This document shows, piece after piece, positions 15,009 through 23,938 of a DNA stretch of 64,000 nucleotides. The stretch is from NCBI RefSeq assembly GCF_002608075.1, contig NZ_LAHA01000012.1:67405-131404 (forward strand), in the 5' to 3' direction. Every line of letters begins with the position of its first letter. Positions within the stretch are counted from its first letter, which is position 1. A model generated the notes under the pieces. That model did not search any database. It was not told where the DNA came from and saw only the letters and a program-made list of their open reading frames with translations. A program made the position numbers and the translations under genes. Source of the DNA: Nostoc linckia z4. Its GTDB lineage: Bacteria; Cyanobacteriota; Cyanobacteriia; Cyanobacteriales; Nostocaceae.

Positions 15009-17363
15009 TTACTCATCCTCTCCATAAGGATCTAGGTCATCAGGTTCCATGTCATTTTCTAAGTAAAGGTCTGAAATATCTTCATTAGAGGCGCTACCTG
15101 CTAAACCTTTAGCTACACCATCGCTGCCGACAGTTACCAAATCAATTTGCTGGCGGTAGTAATCAACACTCTTAACTTGCACAGCAACGCGATCGCCTAG
15201 TCGATAGGAAGCGCGATTTTTGCGACCAAATAGTGCTTGCTGTCTGGCGCGATATTCATACCAATCATCTTTGAGAGAACTGACGTGTACCAATCCTTCT
15301 ACTCTCAGGGGTACGCCAGGATTACTACTGGATTCAACCGCCTCTGCTGGTACTTCAATTTCCACAAAGAAACCGTAGGATTGAACGCCAGTAATTACTC
15401 CTTGAAAGACCTCACCGATGCGCTGCTTCATGAGTTGGGCTTTTTGCAGTCCTGCTAAATCAGCTTCGGCTTCTTGGACTTCTTTTTCTCTGTCGTTGAT
15501 TTGGACAATTACCCTGGTCAAATCGCTTTGGAGTTCTTGTTGCAATTCTGGGGGTAAAACGTTCCAGTTAATTTCTTCGTGGCTGGAGGAATGGCGTAAG
15601 TTAACTCGCTCTCTCACACGGGTGTTACGGCGATCGCGTCCATGTTCCAGTAGTGTGTAATACACTCTTTGCATCAGTAAGTCCGGGTAACGCCGCAAGG
15701 GGGCGCTAAAGTGGACATACTGTCCTAGCGACAAGCCAAAGTGAGGCCCTTTGGTGGTGCTGTATGCAGAAGGCTTGAGGGTATCTTGCAACAAATAGGT
15801 GAGAACTTGCTCGGAGGCAGATTCGGCAAAAGCTCTGGTTAAATGTTGATAATCTAATGGTTGGATATCGGCTTCTGGATCTAAGGCTAAGTCAACGCCT
15901 AAATTGATTGCCAATTTCAGCATTTCCTGGACATCTTCGATATCTGGCGTGCCTTGGACTCGCCAAATAGCCGGAACACCAAGGGCGTTTAGGTGAGTTG
16001 CCATCAATTGATTAACTAACAGCACTAACTCAGTGAGTAGCGATCGCACCGGTAAATCATTGACCACCACAGCCCCCAGAATTCCCTCATCATAATATGG
16101 GTTTTGGCTGGGGGGCAGATTTAATTGCAAGCTACCGCGATTTAATCTCACTTGTCTTAAATCTCTTTGCAAAGCCTGGAGATTTTGCAGAATCTCCAAC
16201 ACCTCTGGAGATTGGTTGTGAAATTCACCTGCGAGAATTTCTTCGGCTTGTTCTGTGGTGAGTGCAGTCTCGACGTTGATGACGCTTGGTTGAATTTCCC
16301 ACTCTACTATTTGCCCTGATTTGGGATCGATGGTAATTAAGAAAGAGATGGTTAAGCGATCGCTTCCTGCTACTAAAGAACAGCGTTCTGCCACAATTGG
16401 GGGCAACATTGGCAGTATTAATTCTCCCAAATACACTGATTTGCCTCGTTTGAGTGCTTCTCTATCCAGGGCTTCATCAGGTTGCACGTAGTGAGAAATA
16501 TCAGCGATGTGAACTCCTAAAAGCCAATTTCCACTGGGGTTTCTCTCCAAACTAAAGGCATTCTCGATGACTTTGGTATCTCCATTTACGCCTTCGATGG
16601 TAATGGTGAATACATTACGTAAATCTAAGCGATTTTTCAGGTCTGCTTTGAGGAGCTTTTTGGGTAACTTGGCAGCTGCTTCTAGGACGTTATCGGCAAA
16701 AGTACGGGATAAGTCGTGCTTGCATGTTACCAAATCTATATCAGCAGCAGCTTCGGCATCACTGCCAAGGATTTGTACTACTCTACCCAAAGGGGGGTAT
16801 TGAGCTAAGGGATAACGCAAGACTTCCACGTGGGCGAGGTGATCGATGGCATCTTCTAATTTCGCACCATTGGGTTGAATCTTGAGTTCAAACAGCAATC
16901 TATCGTCTAGAGGTACAGCCCGAAAACCATTTTCTACTTGCTTAATTCGTGCCAGTAATGTGTGGTTGGAACGTTCAAGGATGAGCTTTACCTCTCCTTC
17001 TGGAGAGCGACGGCGACTACCTTCTTTGAGGACTCTGACCAAAACGCGATCGCCATTCCAAGCATTACTTAGATGACTTTCACGAATGTAAATATCCTCA
17101 GCTCCTTCCACATCTTGAATCGCAAAGCAAAAACCTTTACTAGAACAACGGAGTTTTGCTTCGATGATTCCCTCTTCCATAACACGGCGATACTTGCCTC
17201 GTTCTTTCACCAAAATACCGATTTTTTCCAGAACATCTAAGGCTATGTGAAGTTTTTGTAGGCTTTTTTCATCTTCACAACCAAGTTTCTTTTCCAAAAC
17301 TTTACGAGCCACCAATTTATCATCGGTGAAATTGGCAAGGAGTGTAGCGATTGAAAATTCCAT
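15009..17363 (-). CDS. RNase II/R family protein (Zam-like) with degenerate catalytic motif
   Basis: 784 residues. Order: N-terminal winged helix (FSIATLLANFTDDKLVARKV), cold-shock-type OB domains (GFCFAIQDVEGAEDIYI), RNB domain (about 240-570) and C-terminal S1 domain (GEVFQGVITGVQSYGFFVEI). The RNB fold is clear from GVHIADISHYVQPDEALDRE and APLRRYPDLLMQRVYY. However, the metal-binding aspartates normally found as D-x-x-D-x-D-D are here D-T-K-V-I-E-N (about residues 256-262): three of four are replaced. So exonuclease activity is doubtful. Length and layout match the cyanobacterial Zam (acetazolamide resistance) protein from memory; many annotations would simply say ribonuclease R. Confidence 0.85.
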   Translation of the reverse strand: MEFSIATLLANFTDDKLVARKVLEKKLGCEDEKSLQKLHIALDVLEKIGILVKERGKYRRVMEEGIIEAKLRCSSKGFCFAIQDVEGAEDIYIRESHLSNAWNGDRVLVRVLKEGSRRRSPEGEVKLILERSNHTLLARIKQVENGFRAVPLDDRLLFELKIQPNGAKLEDAIDHLAHVEVLRYPLAQYPPLGRVVQILGSDAEAAADIDLVTCKHDLSRTFADNVLEAAAKLPKKLLKADLKNRLDLRNVFTITIEGVNGDTKVIENAFSLERNPSGNWLLGVHIADISHYVQPDEALDREALKRGKSVYLGELILPMLPPIVAERCSLVAGSDRLTISFLITIDPKSGQIVEWEIQPSVINVETALTTEQAEEILAGEFHNQSPEVLEILQNLQALQRDLRQVRLNRGSLQLNLPPSQNPYYDEGILGAVVVNDLPVRSLLTELVLLVNQLMATHLNALGVPAIWRVQGTPDIEDVQEMLKLAINLGVDLALDPEADIQPLDYQHLTRAFAESASEQVLTYLLQDTLKPSAYSTTKGPHFGLSLGQYVHFSAPLRRYPDLLMQRVYYTLLEHGRDRRNTRVRERVNLRHSSSHEEINWNVLPPELQQELQSDLTRVIVQINDREKEVQEAEADLAGLQKAQLMKQRIGEVFQGVITGVQSYGFFVEIEVPAEAVESSSNPGVPLRVEGLVHVSSLKDDWYEYRARQQALFGRKNRASYRLGDRVAVQVKSVDYYRQQIDLVTVGSDGVAKGLAGSASNEDISDLYLENDMEPDDLDPYGEDE

Positions 17364-17609
17364 GCAGTGAACCGACCTTTGGTCAAAACATCATTTTTTT
17401 AATCTGGTTCTTTCCTGTATGCCCTCACCATAGGAAGCGAAAGGTCTCCTTTGCCTGTTGACAAAGAGCTAAAGAGAAAAGGGAAAAAGACCAGTCTTCA
17501 GACCTTTCCCCTTTTCCTTTCCAACCTTTCCCTTCTTGTGTTTTCCCTTTCACCTTTACCTTGATTAAGAGCTTCAAGGGTTTTGACGGCTTACAGAAAC
17601 AAGCTGGAA
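17364..17609. other. non-coding spacer with C/T-rich repeats
   Basis: Upstream region of the RNase-like gene. It contains CCCTTTTCCTTTCC-type low-complexity repeats (17505-17560) and no credible gene. Confidence 0.4.
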
Positions 17610-17965
17610 ACGAATTGCCCTGAGGCAAGGCTTCCTAATTTCCAAGGAAAGGAAGCCAACCTACCCTTGCGGGAAACTATTCCCCAAGTTGTGTTGAGCC
17701 GAGGAAACCAACCCACACACAACTCTGGGCGTCCTTTGGACTTCTCACTGCACGATGCTCTCAAAGTTTGCCTGGGTTTCAATTCCTTCATCTAACCAAA
17801 CTCAGAAAGTACGCCTGATTGATATTTAGCCCCGCCTGGTAATCACGCAACGCTTTTGGAGAAGCTGGGTTTGGAGAACTCTCCATGCTGCCCAAAGCGC
17901 TATGCGGGGGAGCCACTAACAGTACGTAGGGGTCTCCCCAAGTAGAGCAAGTGGCGTGGAGACCA
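17610..17965 (+). ncRNA. candidate structured non-coding RNA
   Basis: No protein gene here, but many nested pairings are visible. TTGCC/GGCAA is at 17615-17628. GGCTTCC...GGAAGCC (17629-17657) encloses TTTCC/GGAAA. AGTTGTGT/ACACAACT is at 17687-17724. CCCCGC/GCGGGG (17830-17835 with 17904-17909) encloses CGCTTT/AAAGCG (17851-17856 with 17894-17899). GCCAC/GTGGC (17912-17916 with 17951-17955) crosses GGTCTCC/GGAGACC (17931-17937 with 17958-17964), which is pseudoknot-like. The strand is unproven. One possibility is an IscB-type omega (HEARO) RNA without its protein gene; this is a guess from size, structure and cyanobacterial prevalence. Confidence 0.45.
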
Positions 17966-18360
17966 CAGGTGTTTGATTGTCTAGATTGAAGGTAATTTTA
18001 CGCCATTAGACTCTGATTTTTAACTAGGAGGAACTGCTAGTAAACCCAATTTTTCCACACGTAGAATCGGTAACAATTAGGCGAGCAGCTTAATAAGCAG
18101 TGAGGGCGAACCTTATCTTCATTATTGTAGATTTAGAGCGCACTTCCAGAAAATAGTTATACACATTAAGTTGGGTAAATAGTATAGCATTACAGACAAA
18201 ACTACCCAGGTAAGTTGACACCACCCAAAAATTTCCTCAAAAAACAGGTACTGCTACAATTGGGACACAGGGCGAAGCAACAATATTACTTCAGGGCATT
18301 GGGCATGGGGAGTGCTGAGTTAGGAGTTAGGAGTTAGGAGTTAAAAGTTAAGAACAAAAG
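17966..18360. other. intergenic region, no gene seen
   Basis: AT-rich spacer downstream of the RNA candidate, ending in GTTAGGAGTTAGGAG tandem repeats near 18319-18345. No conserved signal recognised. Confidence 0.4.
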
Positions 18361-18432
18361 TTATTCTTCCCCTACTCCCTCATCTCCCTCATCTCCCCAT
18401 CTCCCCATCTCCCCATCCCCCCATCTCCCTAT
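18361..18432. repeat. CATCTCCC tandem repeat
   Basis: About eight imperfect copies of CATCTCCC or CATCTCCCC abut the 5' end of the next coding region. In-frame coding-like sequence begins directly after it, so the array may have displaced the original gene start. Confidence 0.75.
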
Positions 18433-18507
18433 TCCCCCCAAATTTTTCAAGGAAAATTTATTGTTCGGGTAAGCGTACAACTTGAAGGTATAACCCGTGC
18501 TACGGGT

Positions 18508-19260
18508 ATGGCAGCAGCAGAAACAATAGAAGCAGCAGAAGACCAAGCCAGAACCAGGGCATTGACGGTTTTGGGAATTACTGATGCACCACAAGAATCA
18601 ATTTCTCAAACACAATCAAATGCTTCCTCGAACACCAAAGTGAGTGAGTCTAGTTATTCCTCAACAAAAAATGAGGATTTTGTTGCTCCCCAGTGGTCAA
18701 GTGTCAGCAACAAAGAAATATCTACACCATCCTCTAAACAAAGGAATATCAAACTAGAGCCAGTAACAAACGAAAATTTAGATCTGCCAACGGCTAGCAG
18801 CAGAATCGAGCCGATACCTGACACGCCAAACACAAGCGAGACTTATAGCCAAGATTTAGGTCGAGAGTTTGCTTTGACTGCTAACCGACAACTAGAATTC
18901 GATTCGCCAGCTGAAAATTTGGAAATGGTATCTGGTCAGCAGGCAGAAAATCCCAGCTTTCCAGGAATTTCTGCCAGTAATGTCACACCATTTACACCCC
19001 GGAATTATAGCCCTCAAGAAGATGCAGTTCCGCAAATCAGTACAGGAAAGAGAAGGAAAAAAGCTGAACCTGTAGATTTATCTGATGTTATTGCCAAAAC
19101 AGATGTGGAACTTCAGCGTTTAGGCTGGACACCAGAACAGGGACGGGAGCATTTAATTAAAACTTACGGCAAGCGGGGGCGGACTTTGCTGACTGAAGAA
19201 GAATTACACGGATTTCTCCAATATCTCCAATCTCAGCCAGACCCGCTAGCGGGATTTTAG
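18508..19260 (+). CDS. protein with C-terminal VELQRLGW/KTYGKR domain
   Basis: 250 residues from ATG 18508. In-frame codons upstream to about 18448 read FIVRVSVQLEGITRATG and look like real protein leading into MAAAETIEAAEDQARTRAL. The true N-terminus is therefore longer, with a non-ATG start (perhaps ATT 18460), or it was cut by the adjacent repeat. The middle is a Ser/Thr/Pro-rich disordered linker with no motif. The last ~55 residues form a compact domain (DVELQRLGWTPEQGREHLIK, then KRGRTLLTEEELHGFLQYL) that recurs twice in the next gene. I do not recognise a named family; the short helical domain could bind nucleic acid. Confidence 0.65.
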   Translation: MAAAETIEAAEDQARTRALTVLGITDAPQESISQTQSNASSNTKVSESSYSSTKNEDFVAPQWSSVSNKEISTPSSKQRNIKLEPVTNENLDLPTASSRIEPIPDTPNTSETYSQDLGREFALTANRQLEFDSPAENLEMVSGQQAENPSFPGISASNVTPFTPRNYSPQEDAVPQISTGKRRKKAEPVDLSDVIAKTDVELQRLGWTPEQGREHLIKTYGKRGRTLLTEEELHGFLQYLQSQPDPLAGF

Positions 19261-19331
19261 TTAATAGTCATTGGTCATTAGTCTTTTGTCATTTGTGATT
19301 TGTAAGGACTAATGGCAAAAGACACAGGCTC

Positions 19332-19459
19332 AGGACTTACGCAAAAATAACGTAATTCGGTCATTACGAGCGATAGGGAAGTAATCCCCCCTGACGCTGG
19401 GATTGCCTCCCTACACTCCGTTTCGGTCGCAATGACAATATCGGCGTTGCGTAAGTCCT
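19332..19459. mobile_element. MITE-like element A, copy 1
   Basis: Terminal inverted repeats AGGACTTACGCAA and TTGCGTAAGTCCT bound 128 bp with no gene. The same ends occur at 27002-27142 and 59482-59645. The interiors differ, so the family is defined by its ends. Confidence 0.6.
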
Positions 19460-19485
19460 AAGGCTATTGAAATACGAATTAAGGT

Positions 19486-20049
19486 ATGGAACCTTTTAAT
19501 TTCTCTAAAGTAATAGCTCAAACAGATGTCGAACTTCAGCGGTTAGGCTGGACAACAGACCAGGGGCGGGAACATCTGATTAAAACTTATGGGAAGCGAT
19601 CGCGTTTGTTGCTGACCGAAGTAGAATTACTAGACTTTCTCCAATACCTTGCATCTCAACCTACACTAGCATTAAACGAAGTTCTATCCGATGAAGTAGA
19701 ATACTCCAACTATTTGGAGCCAGAATCTGAAGAGTTCCAAGATTTCTCTACATTCTGGGAAGAATCAGAAAATATTTGTTTGGAACTAGAATACGAAGAG
19801 TTACAAGATTTCTCTACATTCTGGGAAGAATCAGACAATCTAATCTCTAGAATGTCTTCTGAGGGTTTATCTCAGGTAATAACTAAGACTGATGTTGAAA
19901 TGCACCGCTTAGGCTGGACACAAGAACAGGGACGGCAGCACCTCATTAAAACCTACGGCAAGCGAGGACGTTTTTTGCTGACTGATGAGGAATTATACGA
20001 ATTTCTCAAATACCTCCAATCTCAGCCAGAAGACCCATTAGACATCTAG
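19486..20049 (+). CDS. protein with two VELQRLGW/KTYGKR domains
   Basis: 187 residues. Domain copy one is at residues 1-55 (VELQRLGWTTDQGREHLIK) and copy two at about 128-185 (VEMHRLGWTQEQGRQHLIK). Between them is an acidic linker containing a tandem duplication of QDFSTFWEES. Copies share LIKTYGKR.R..LLT..EL..FL.YL.SQP. Together with the preceding gene this suggests a domain that duplicates readily; the two genes are separated by MITE-like element A. Function unknown. A strong hairpin follows the gene. Confidence 0.65.
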   Translation: MEPFNFSKVIAQTDVELQRLGWTTDQGREHLIKTYGKRSRLLLTEVELLDFLQYLASQPTLALNEVLSDEVEYSNYLEPESEEFQDFSTFWEESENICLELEYEELQDFSTFWEESDNLISRMSSEGLSQVITKTDVEMHRLGWTQEQGRQHLIKTYGKRGRFLLTDEELYEFLKYLQSQPEDPLDI

Positions 20050-20079
20050 TGAAATTAATTCTGCGTTACCCAAAACTCT

Positions 20080-20110
20080 TGTAGAGACGTAGCATTGCTA
20101 CGTCTCTACA
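20080..20110. terminator. 14-bp perfect hairpin after the two-domain gene
   Basis: TGTAGAGACGTAGC, loop ATT, GCTACGTCTCTACA. It lies between convergent genes and has only a weak T tract. This sequence is also a common dispersed cyanobacterial hairpin repeat, so it may be a repeat rather than a dedicated terminator. Confidence 0.5.
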
Positions 20111-20192
20111 TTGATTTTAATCAGATGTCTATTAGCTGGATTTTAGGATAGTTATGAGTGCTGAGTGGAAATTCTGCTCAGCACTCAGCACT

Positions 20193-20798
20193 TTACACTA
20201 GGGCTACTGGACGGCTACCAGCAGCGTGGCGGTCGATTACTTGGTCAATCAAGCCATATTCTTTAGCTTCTTCTGGCGACATAAAAAAGTCGCGTTCGGT
20301 ATCTTCAGCAATACGCTCAATTGGTTGACCAGTATGTTCGGCTAAATAGTCGTTGAGCCGCCGCTTGTGGTAGAGAATTTCCCGCGCCTGAATTTCAATG
20401 TCAGTTGCTTGTCCTTGAGCGCCACCCAGAGGTTGATGAATCATAATTCGAGAATGAGGTAGACTCATCCGCTTACCCTTAGCACCAGCACTGAGGAGGA
20501 AAGCACCCATACTTGCCGCTAATCCGGTACAAATAGTACAGACATCAGGGCGAATTTGTTTCATAGTATCAAAAATACCCATACCAGCCGTTACCGAACC
20601 ACCGGGAGAATTGATATACATATAAATGTCTTTCTCCGGGTCTTCAGCATCCAAATACAGCAGTTGGGCGACAATCAAGTTAGCCAGATTATTGTCAACT
20701 TGTTGTCCCAAAAAAATGATGCGCTCACGCAACAGCCGTGAGTAGATGTCAAAGGCGCGTTCACCTCGACCCGATTGTTCAATAACGATAGGAATCAT
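20193..20798 (-). CDS. clpP: ATP-dependent Clp protease proteolytic subunit
   Basis: 201 residues, normal length. This is the serine peptidase ring subunit working with ClpC or ClpX. The catalytic triad is visible: Ser96 in GLAASMGAF, His121 in IMIHQPLGG, Asp170 in [12 protein letters not shown]. The N-terminal [13 protein letters not shown] and the central [13 protein letters not shown] are family hallmarks. Cyanobacteria have several clpP genes; this one stands alone, without a clpR or clpX neighbour here. The 3' flank has a GTGCTGAG...CTCAGCAC dyad (20157-20192). Confidence 0.95.
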   Translation of the reverse strand: MIPIVIEQSGRGERAFDIYSRLLRERIIFLGQQVDNNLANLIVAQLLYLDAEDPEKDIYMYINSPGGSVTAGMGIFDTMKQIRPDVCTICTGLAASMGAFLLSAGAKGKRMSLPHSRIMIHQPLGGAQGQATDIEIQAREILYHKRRLNDYLAEHTGQPIERIAEDTERDFFMSPEEAKEYGLIDQVIDRHAAGSRPVALV

Positions 20799-20997
20799 GA
20801 GTAAGCGTGTTTGTGGCTATATTAAGTACATTTTATCGATGAGAACAGGAAATTGGAGTTTATCCCTCCTATTCTCTGGGAGATAGAAAATAGAATTCTA
20901 GCCCTTGGAATCTTCAGTTGCACTCAGGGCACTTTTTATTCGCAAAAGCGGTCTTTAAAAATGTCCCTGCTCAGGGAATAACAATCAAACAACTCCA

Positions 20998-21050
20998 ACT
21001 ATGACCAAAGTCATATCTCAACTTTTTCTCTATGACTTTGGTTATATAGT
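20998..21050. promoter_or_regulatory. paired 16-bp palindromes upstream of clpP
   Basis: TATGACCAAAGTCATA and TATGACTTTGGTTATA are each palindromic and also complementary to each other, 30 bp apart. They lie in the 536-bp space between clpP and the small secreted protein. They could be tandem operators or a cruciform/hairpin; inference only. Confidence 0.45.
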
Positions 21051-21190
21051 GATTTGGCTTCCTTGGGAAATTCTATGAAATGAAAGTAACATTTTAAACA
21101 TTTTTTCAGAATTCCCCTCGCCATTTCTCAAATTATTTTTGTTAGATTCGGTAAATCGATACTACGAGGTGTATTTAGAATAACCAGTCC

Positions 21191-21301
21191 TTAGGGAACT
21201 CTAAAAAATAAAGTATTCCGGTTAAAGCGTTGACAGTTCACAGTCAACAGTCAACAGCGAACAATTTTCTATGGAATATTTTTTGACTTGGAAGTCCCTT
21301 A
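21191..21301. mobile_element. MITE-like element B, copy 1
   Basis: Begins TTAGGGAACTCTAAAAAATA and ends TTGACTTGGAAGTCCCTTA: imperfect terminal inverted repeats around CAACAGT heptamers. A second copy with the same ends is at 45543-45660. Confidence 0.55.
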
Positions 21302-21334
21302 TTGAAAGGCTATCCATCTAGAGAGAGACGTGCC

Positions 21335-21493
21335 ATGCGGGAAAAACTTCTACAAGCCGCCATTATCACCTTCTTGCTCCACCTGATAGCAGGACTTAGC
21401 TCAAATACCATAGCTCAGACAAAAACAGCATCACCTGTGCCGGAAACGCCAACAAATATCATCGTGAGTCTGTTATTACGTACTTTTGAGTAA
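21335..21493 (+). CDS. possible small secreted protein
   Basis: 52 residues from ATG 21335: MREKLLQAAIITFLLHLIAG then SSNTIAQTKTA, a plausible signal peptide with an A-Q-A-like cleavage zone, followed by a short tail ending LLLRTFE. No family recognised. It lies directly after MITE-like element B and before a tandem duplication, so it could be chance, but the signal-peptide organisation is convincing. Confidence 0.35.
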   Translation: MREKLLQAAIITFLLHLIAGLSSNTIAQTKTASPVPETPTNIIVSLLLRTFE

Positions 21494-21540
21494 AAATAAT
21501 TTAAAAATTGCACAAATGTAGGTGATATTCAAAACTTACA

Positions 21541-21782
21541 CTAGTAGTTCGCTTGGCTCTTTAAAGGGGAAAGGGTAAAGGGGAAAGGGTAAGGGGGAAA
21601 GGTTTTAAATCCCTTACCCATTAAAGAGCCTTCATCCAGCATTTTTGGGTTGACAGACTACTAGTAGTTCGCTTTTGTGATAGCGGGATAAAGGGGAAAG
21701 GGGAAAGGTTTTAAATCCCTTACCCTTTTCCTTTTAACCTTTACCCAACCTCCAACTAACATTTTTGGGTTGGCAGACTATT
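21541..21782. repeat. tandem duplication, period 120 bp
   Basis: Two copies start CTAGTAGTTCGCTT at 21541 and 21661. Both contain GGGGAAAGG runs, GGTTTTAAATCCCTTACCC and CATTTTTGGGTTG.CAGACTA. Each copy has internal complementarity (GGGAAAGG against CCTTTACCC). It lies in the 350-bp gap before the thioredoxin-domain gene. Confidence 0.75.
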
Positions 21783-21843
21783 AGACGAACATTCCTAGCA
21801 ACAGGGTAGACTGAGCAAAGAAGGCAACTATTTGCATTTGATT

Positions 21844-23901
21844 ATGACTAATCGTCTTGCTGAAGCTAAGAGCCTATACCTCCGGAAACACGCCGAAAAC
21901 CCGATTGATTGGTGGCCTTGGTGTGACGAAGCACTTGCAACTGCAAAAGCGCAAGATAAACCAATTTTTCTCTCCATTGGTTACTCTAGTTGCCACTGGT
22001 GTACTGTTATGGAAGGGGAGGCTTTTTCTGATGTTGCGATCGCCAACTACATGAATGCCAACTTTCTTCCCATTAAGGTAGACCGAGAAGAAAGACCAGA
22101 CCTCGATAGCATCTACATGCAGGCTCTACAAATGATGAGCGGTCAAGGCGGTTGGCCTTTAAATGTCTTTCTTTCTCCTGAGGATTTAGTGCCGTTTTAT
22201 GCTGGTACTTATTTTCCTGTAGACCAACGCTATGGTCGTCCCGGATTTTTACAAGTTTTACAAGCACTACGTCGTTATTACGATACAGAAAAAAAAGATT
22301 TACAACAACGCAAAGCCATTATTATCGAGTCGCTGCTCACGTCTGCGGTGTTGCAAGATGCTACAACTAATGAGCTACAAGACCATGAATTACTCCGACA
22401 AGGTTGGGAAACCAGCACGGGCATAATTACTCCTAATCAAACTGGCAATAGTTTTCCCATGATTCCCTATGCAGAATTAGCACTGCGGGGAACTCGATTC
22501 AATTTTGAATCTCGGTATGATGGCAAGGAAGTTTGTACCCAACGAGGACTAGATCTAGCACTGGGAGGGATTTACGACCATGTAGGCGGTGGGTTTCATC
22601 GCTATACTGTAGACCCGACTTGGACAGTACCCCACTTTGAAAAGATGCTCTATGATAATGGGCAAATTGTCGAATATCTAGCTGGTTTATGGAGTGCAGG
22701 CATAAAAGAGCCAGCTTTTGAAAGGGCGATCGCTGGTACTATAAAATGGCTGAAACGAGAAATGACCTCGCCTGAAGGTTACTTCTATGCGGCTCAAGAT
22801 GCCGACAGTTTCACCGAACCCACTGCTGTGGAACCAGAGGAAGGAGCTTTTTACGTCTGGAGTTACAGCGAATTACAACAACTGTTAACCTCTGAAGAAC
22901 TCACGGAATTAGAACAACAGTTTACCGTAACCCCTAACGGCAACTTTGAAGGTAAGAATGTTTTGCAAAGACGCCATACCGGGCAACTGAGTGCAACACT
23001 GGAAACAGCACTGAGTAAATTGTTTGCAGTCCGCTACGGCACTAGCCCTGAATCACTAGACATTTTCCCCCCTGCTCGCAACAATCAAGAAGCTAAAACC
23101 ACTAACTGGCCAGGACGCATTCCCTCGGTAACAGATACGAAAATGATTGTCGCCTGGAATAGCTTGATGATTTCTGGTTTAGCTAGGGCTGCGGCGGTAT
23201 TCCAACAACCGCCATACCTGGAACTAGCAGCACAAGCGGCAAATTTCATTTTAGATAATCAGTTTGTTGATGGGCGCTTCCAGCGACTCAACTACCAAGG
23301 AGAACCAACGGTTTTAGCCCAGTCTGAAGACTACGCCTTTTTTATTAAAGCTCTTTTGGATTTACAAGCTTCCAACCCTGAGCATCAACAATGGTTAGAA
23401 AAAGCCATCGCTATCCAAGATGAATTTAATGAATTCCTTTGGAGTGTAGAGTTAGGTGGTTATTATAACGCATCAAGTGATGCAAGTCAAGATTTAATTG
23501 TGCGCGAGCGCAGTTACGCCGATAATGCCACAGCATCAGCCAATGGAGTGGCGATCGCTAACCTTGTGCGTCTAGCACTACTCAGTGATAATCTACATTA
23601 TTTAGATTTAGCAGAACAAGGTTTAAAAGCTTTCAAAAGCGTCATGCATCGCGCTCCCCAAGCATGTCCAAGCTTGTTTACAGCTTTGGATTGGTATCGG
23701 AATTCAACGTTGATTCGCAGCACAACAGAGCAAATAAACTCTTTGATCCCCGACTTTCTACCAAGTGCTGTGTTTACTGCGGTATCTGATTTACCAGAGG
23801 GAAGCGTTGGTTTAGTTTGCCAAGGTTTAAAGTGCCTTGCACCAGCAGAAAGTGTAGAAAAGTTATTGCAGCAAGTCCAGCAAAGCCAGAATCGGGGATG
23901 A
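21844..23901 (+). CDS. thioredoxin-domain protein, YyaL/SSP411 (DUF255) family
   Basis: 685 residues from ATG 21844. The N-terminal thioredoxin-like domain has C50-H-W-C53 ([18 protein letters not shown]), then [18 protein letters not shown] and [14 protein letters not shown], all typical. The rest is an (alpha/alpha)6 barrel related to N-acylglucosamine epimerases, with [20 protein letters not shown] and FYAAQDADS. The family is widespread; its function is not settled, with a redox or sugar-processing role suggested. A TTG 12 bases upstream is in frame. It may be cotranscribed with mobA, 37 bases on. Confidence 0.9.
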   Translation: MTNRLAEAKSLYLRKHAENPIDWWPWCDEALATAKAQDKPIFLSIGYSSCHWCTVMEGEAFSDVAIANYMNANFLPIKVDREERPDLDSIYMQALQMMSGQGGWPLNVFLSPEDLVPFYAGTYFPVDQRYGRPGFLQVLQALRRYYDTEKKDLQQRKAIIIESLLTSAVLQDATTNELQDHELLRQGWETSTGIITPNQTGNSFPMIPYAELALRGTRFNFESRYDGKEVCTQRGLDLALGGIYDHVGGGFHRYTVDPTWTVPHFEKMLYDNGQIVEYLAGLWSAGIKEPAFERAIAGTIKWLKREMTSPEGYFYAAQDADSFTEPTAVEPEEGAFYVWSYSELQQLLTSEELTELEQQFTVTPNGNFEGKNVLQRRHTGQLSATLETALSKLFAVRYGTSPESLDIFPPARNNQEAKTTNWPGRIPSVTDTKMIVAWNSLMISGLARAAAVFQQPPYLELAAQAANFILDNQFVDGRFQRLNYQGEPTVLAQSEDYAFFIKALLDLQASNPEHQQWLEKAIAIQDEFNEFLWSVELGGYYNASSDASQDLIVRERSYADNATASANGVAIANLVRLALLSDNLHYLDLAEQGLKAFKSVMHRAPQACPSLFTALDWYRNSTLIRSTTEQINSLIPDFLPSAVFTAVSDLPEGSVGLVCQGLKCLAPAESVEKLLQQVQQSQNRG

Positions 23902-23938
23902 TGGGCATAGGGCAATTGGATAGAGAGGTGATTGGAGA

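Noticed and set aside
17583..17795. Small proteins on both strands over the RNA candidate
   Set aside because: Open frames on both strands have no family-like sequence and no ribosome-binding sites; the region is dominated by perfect stems.
17610..17965. RNase P RNA or tmRNA
   Set aside because: The conserved RNase P segments and a tmRNA tag or tRNA-like ends are absent on both strands.
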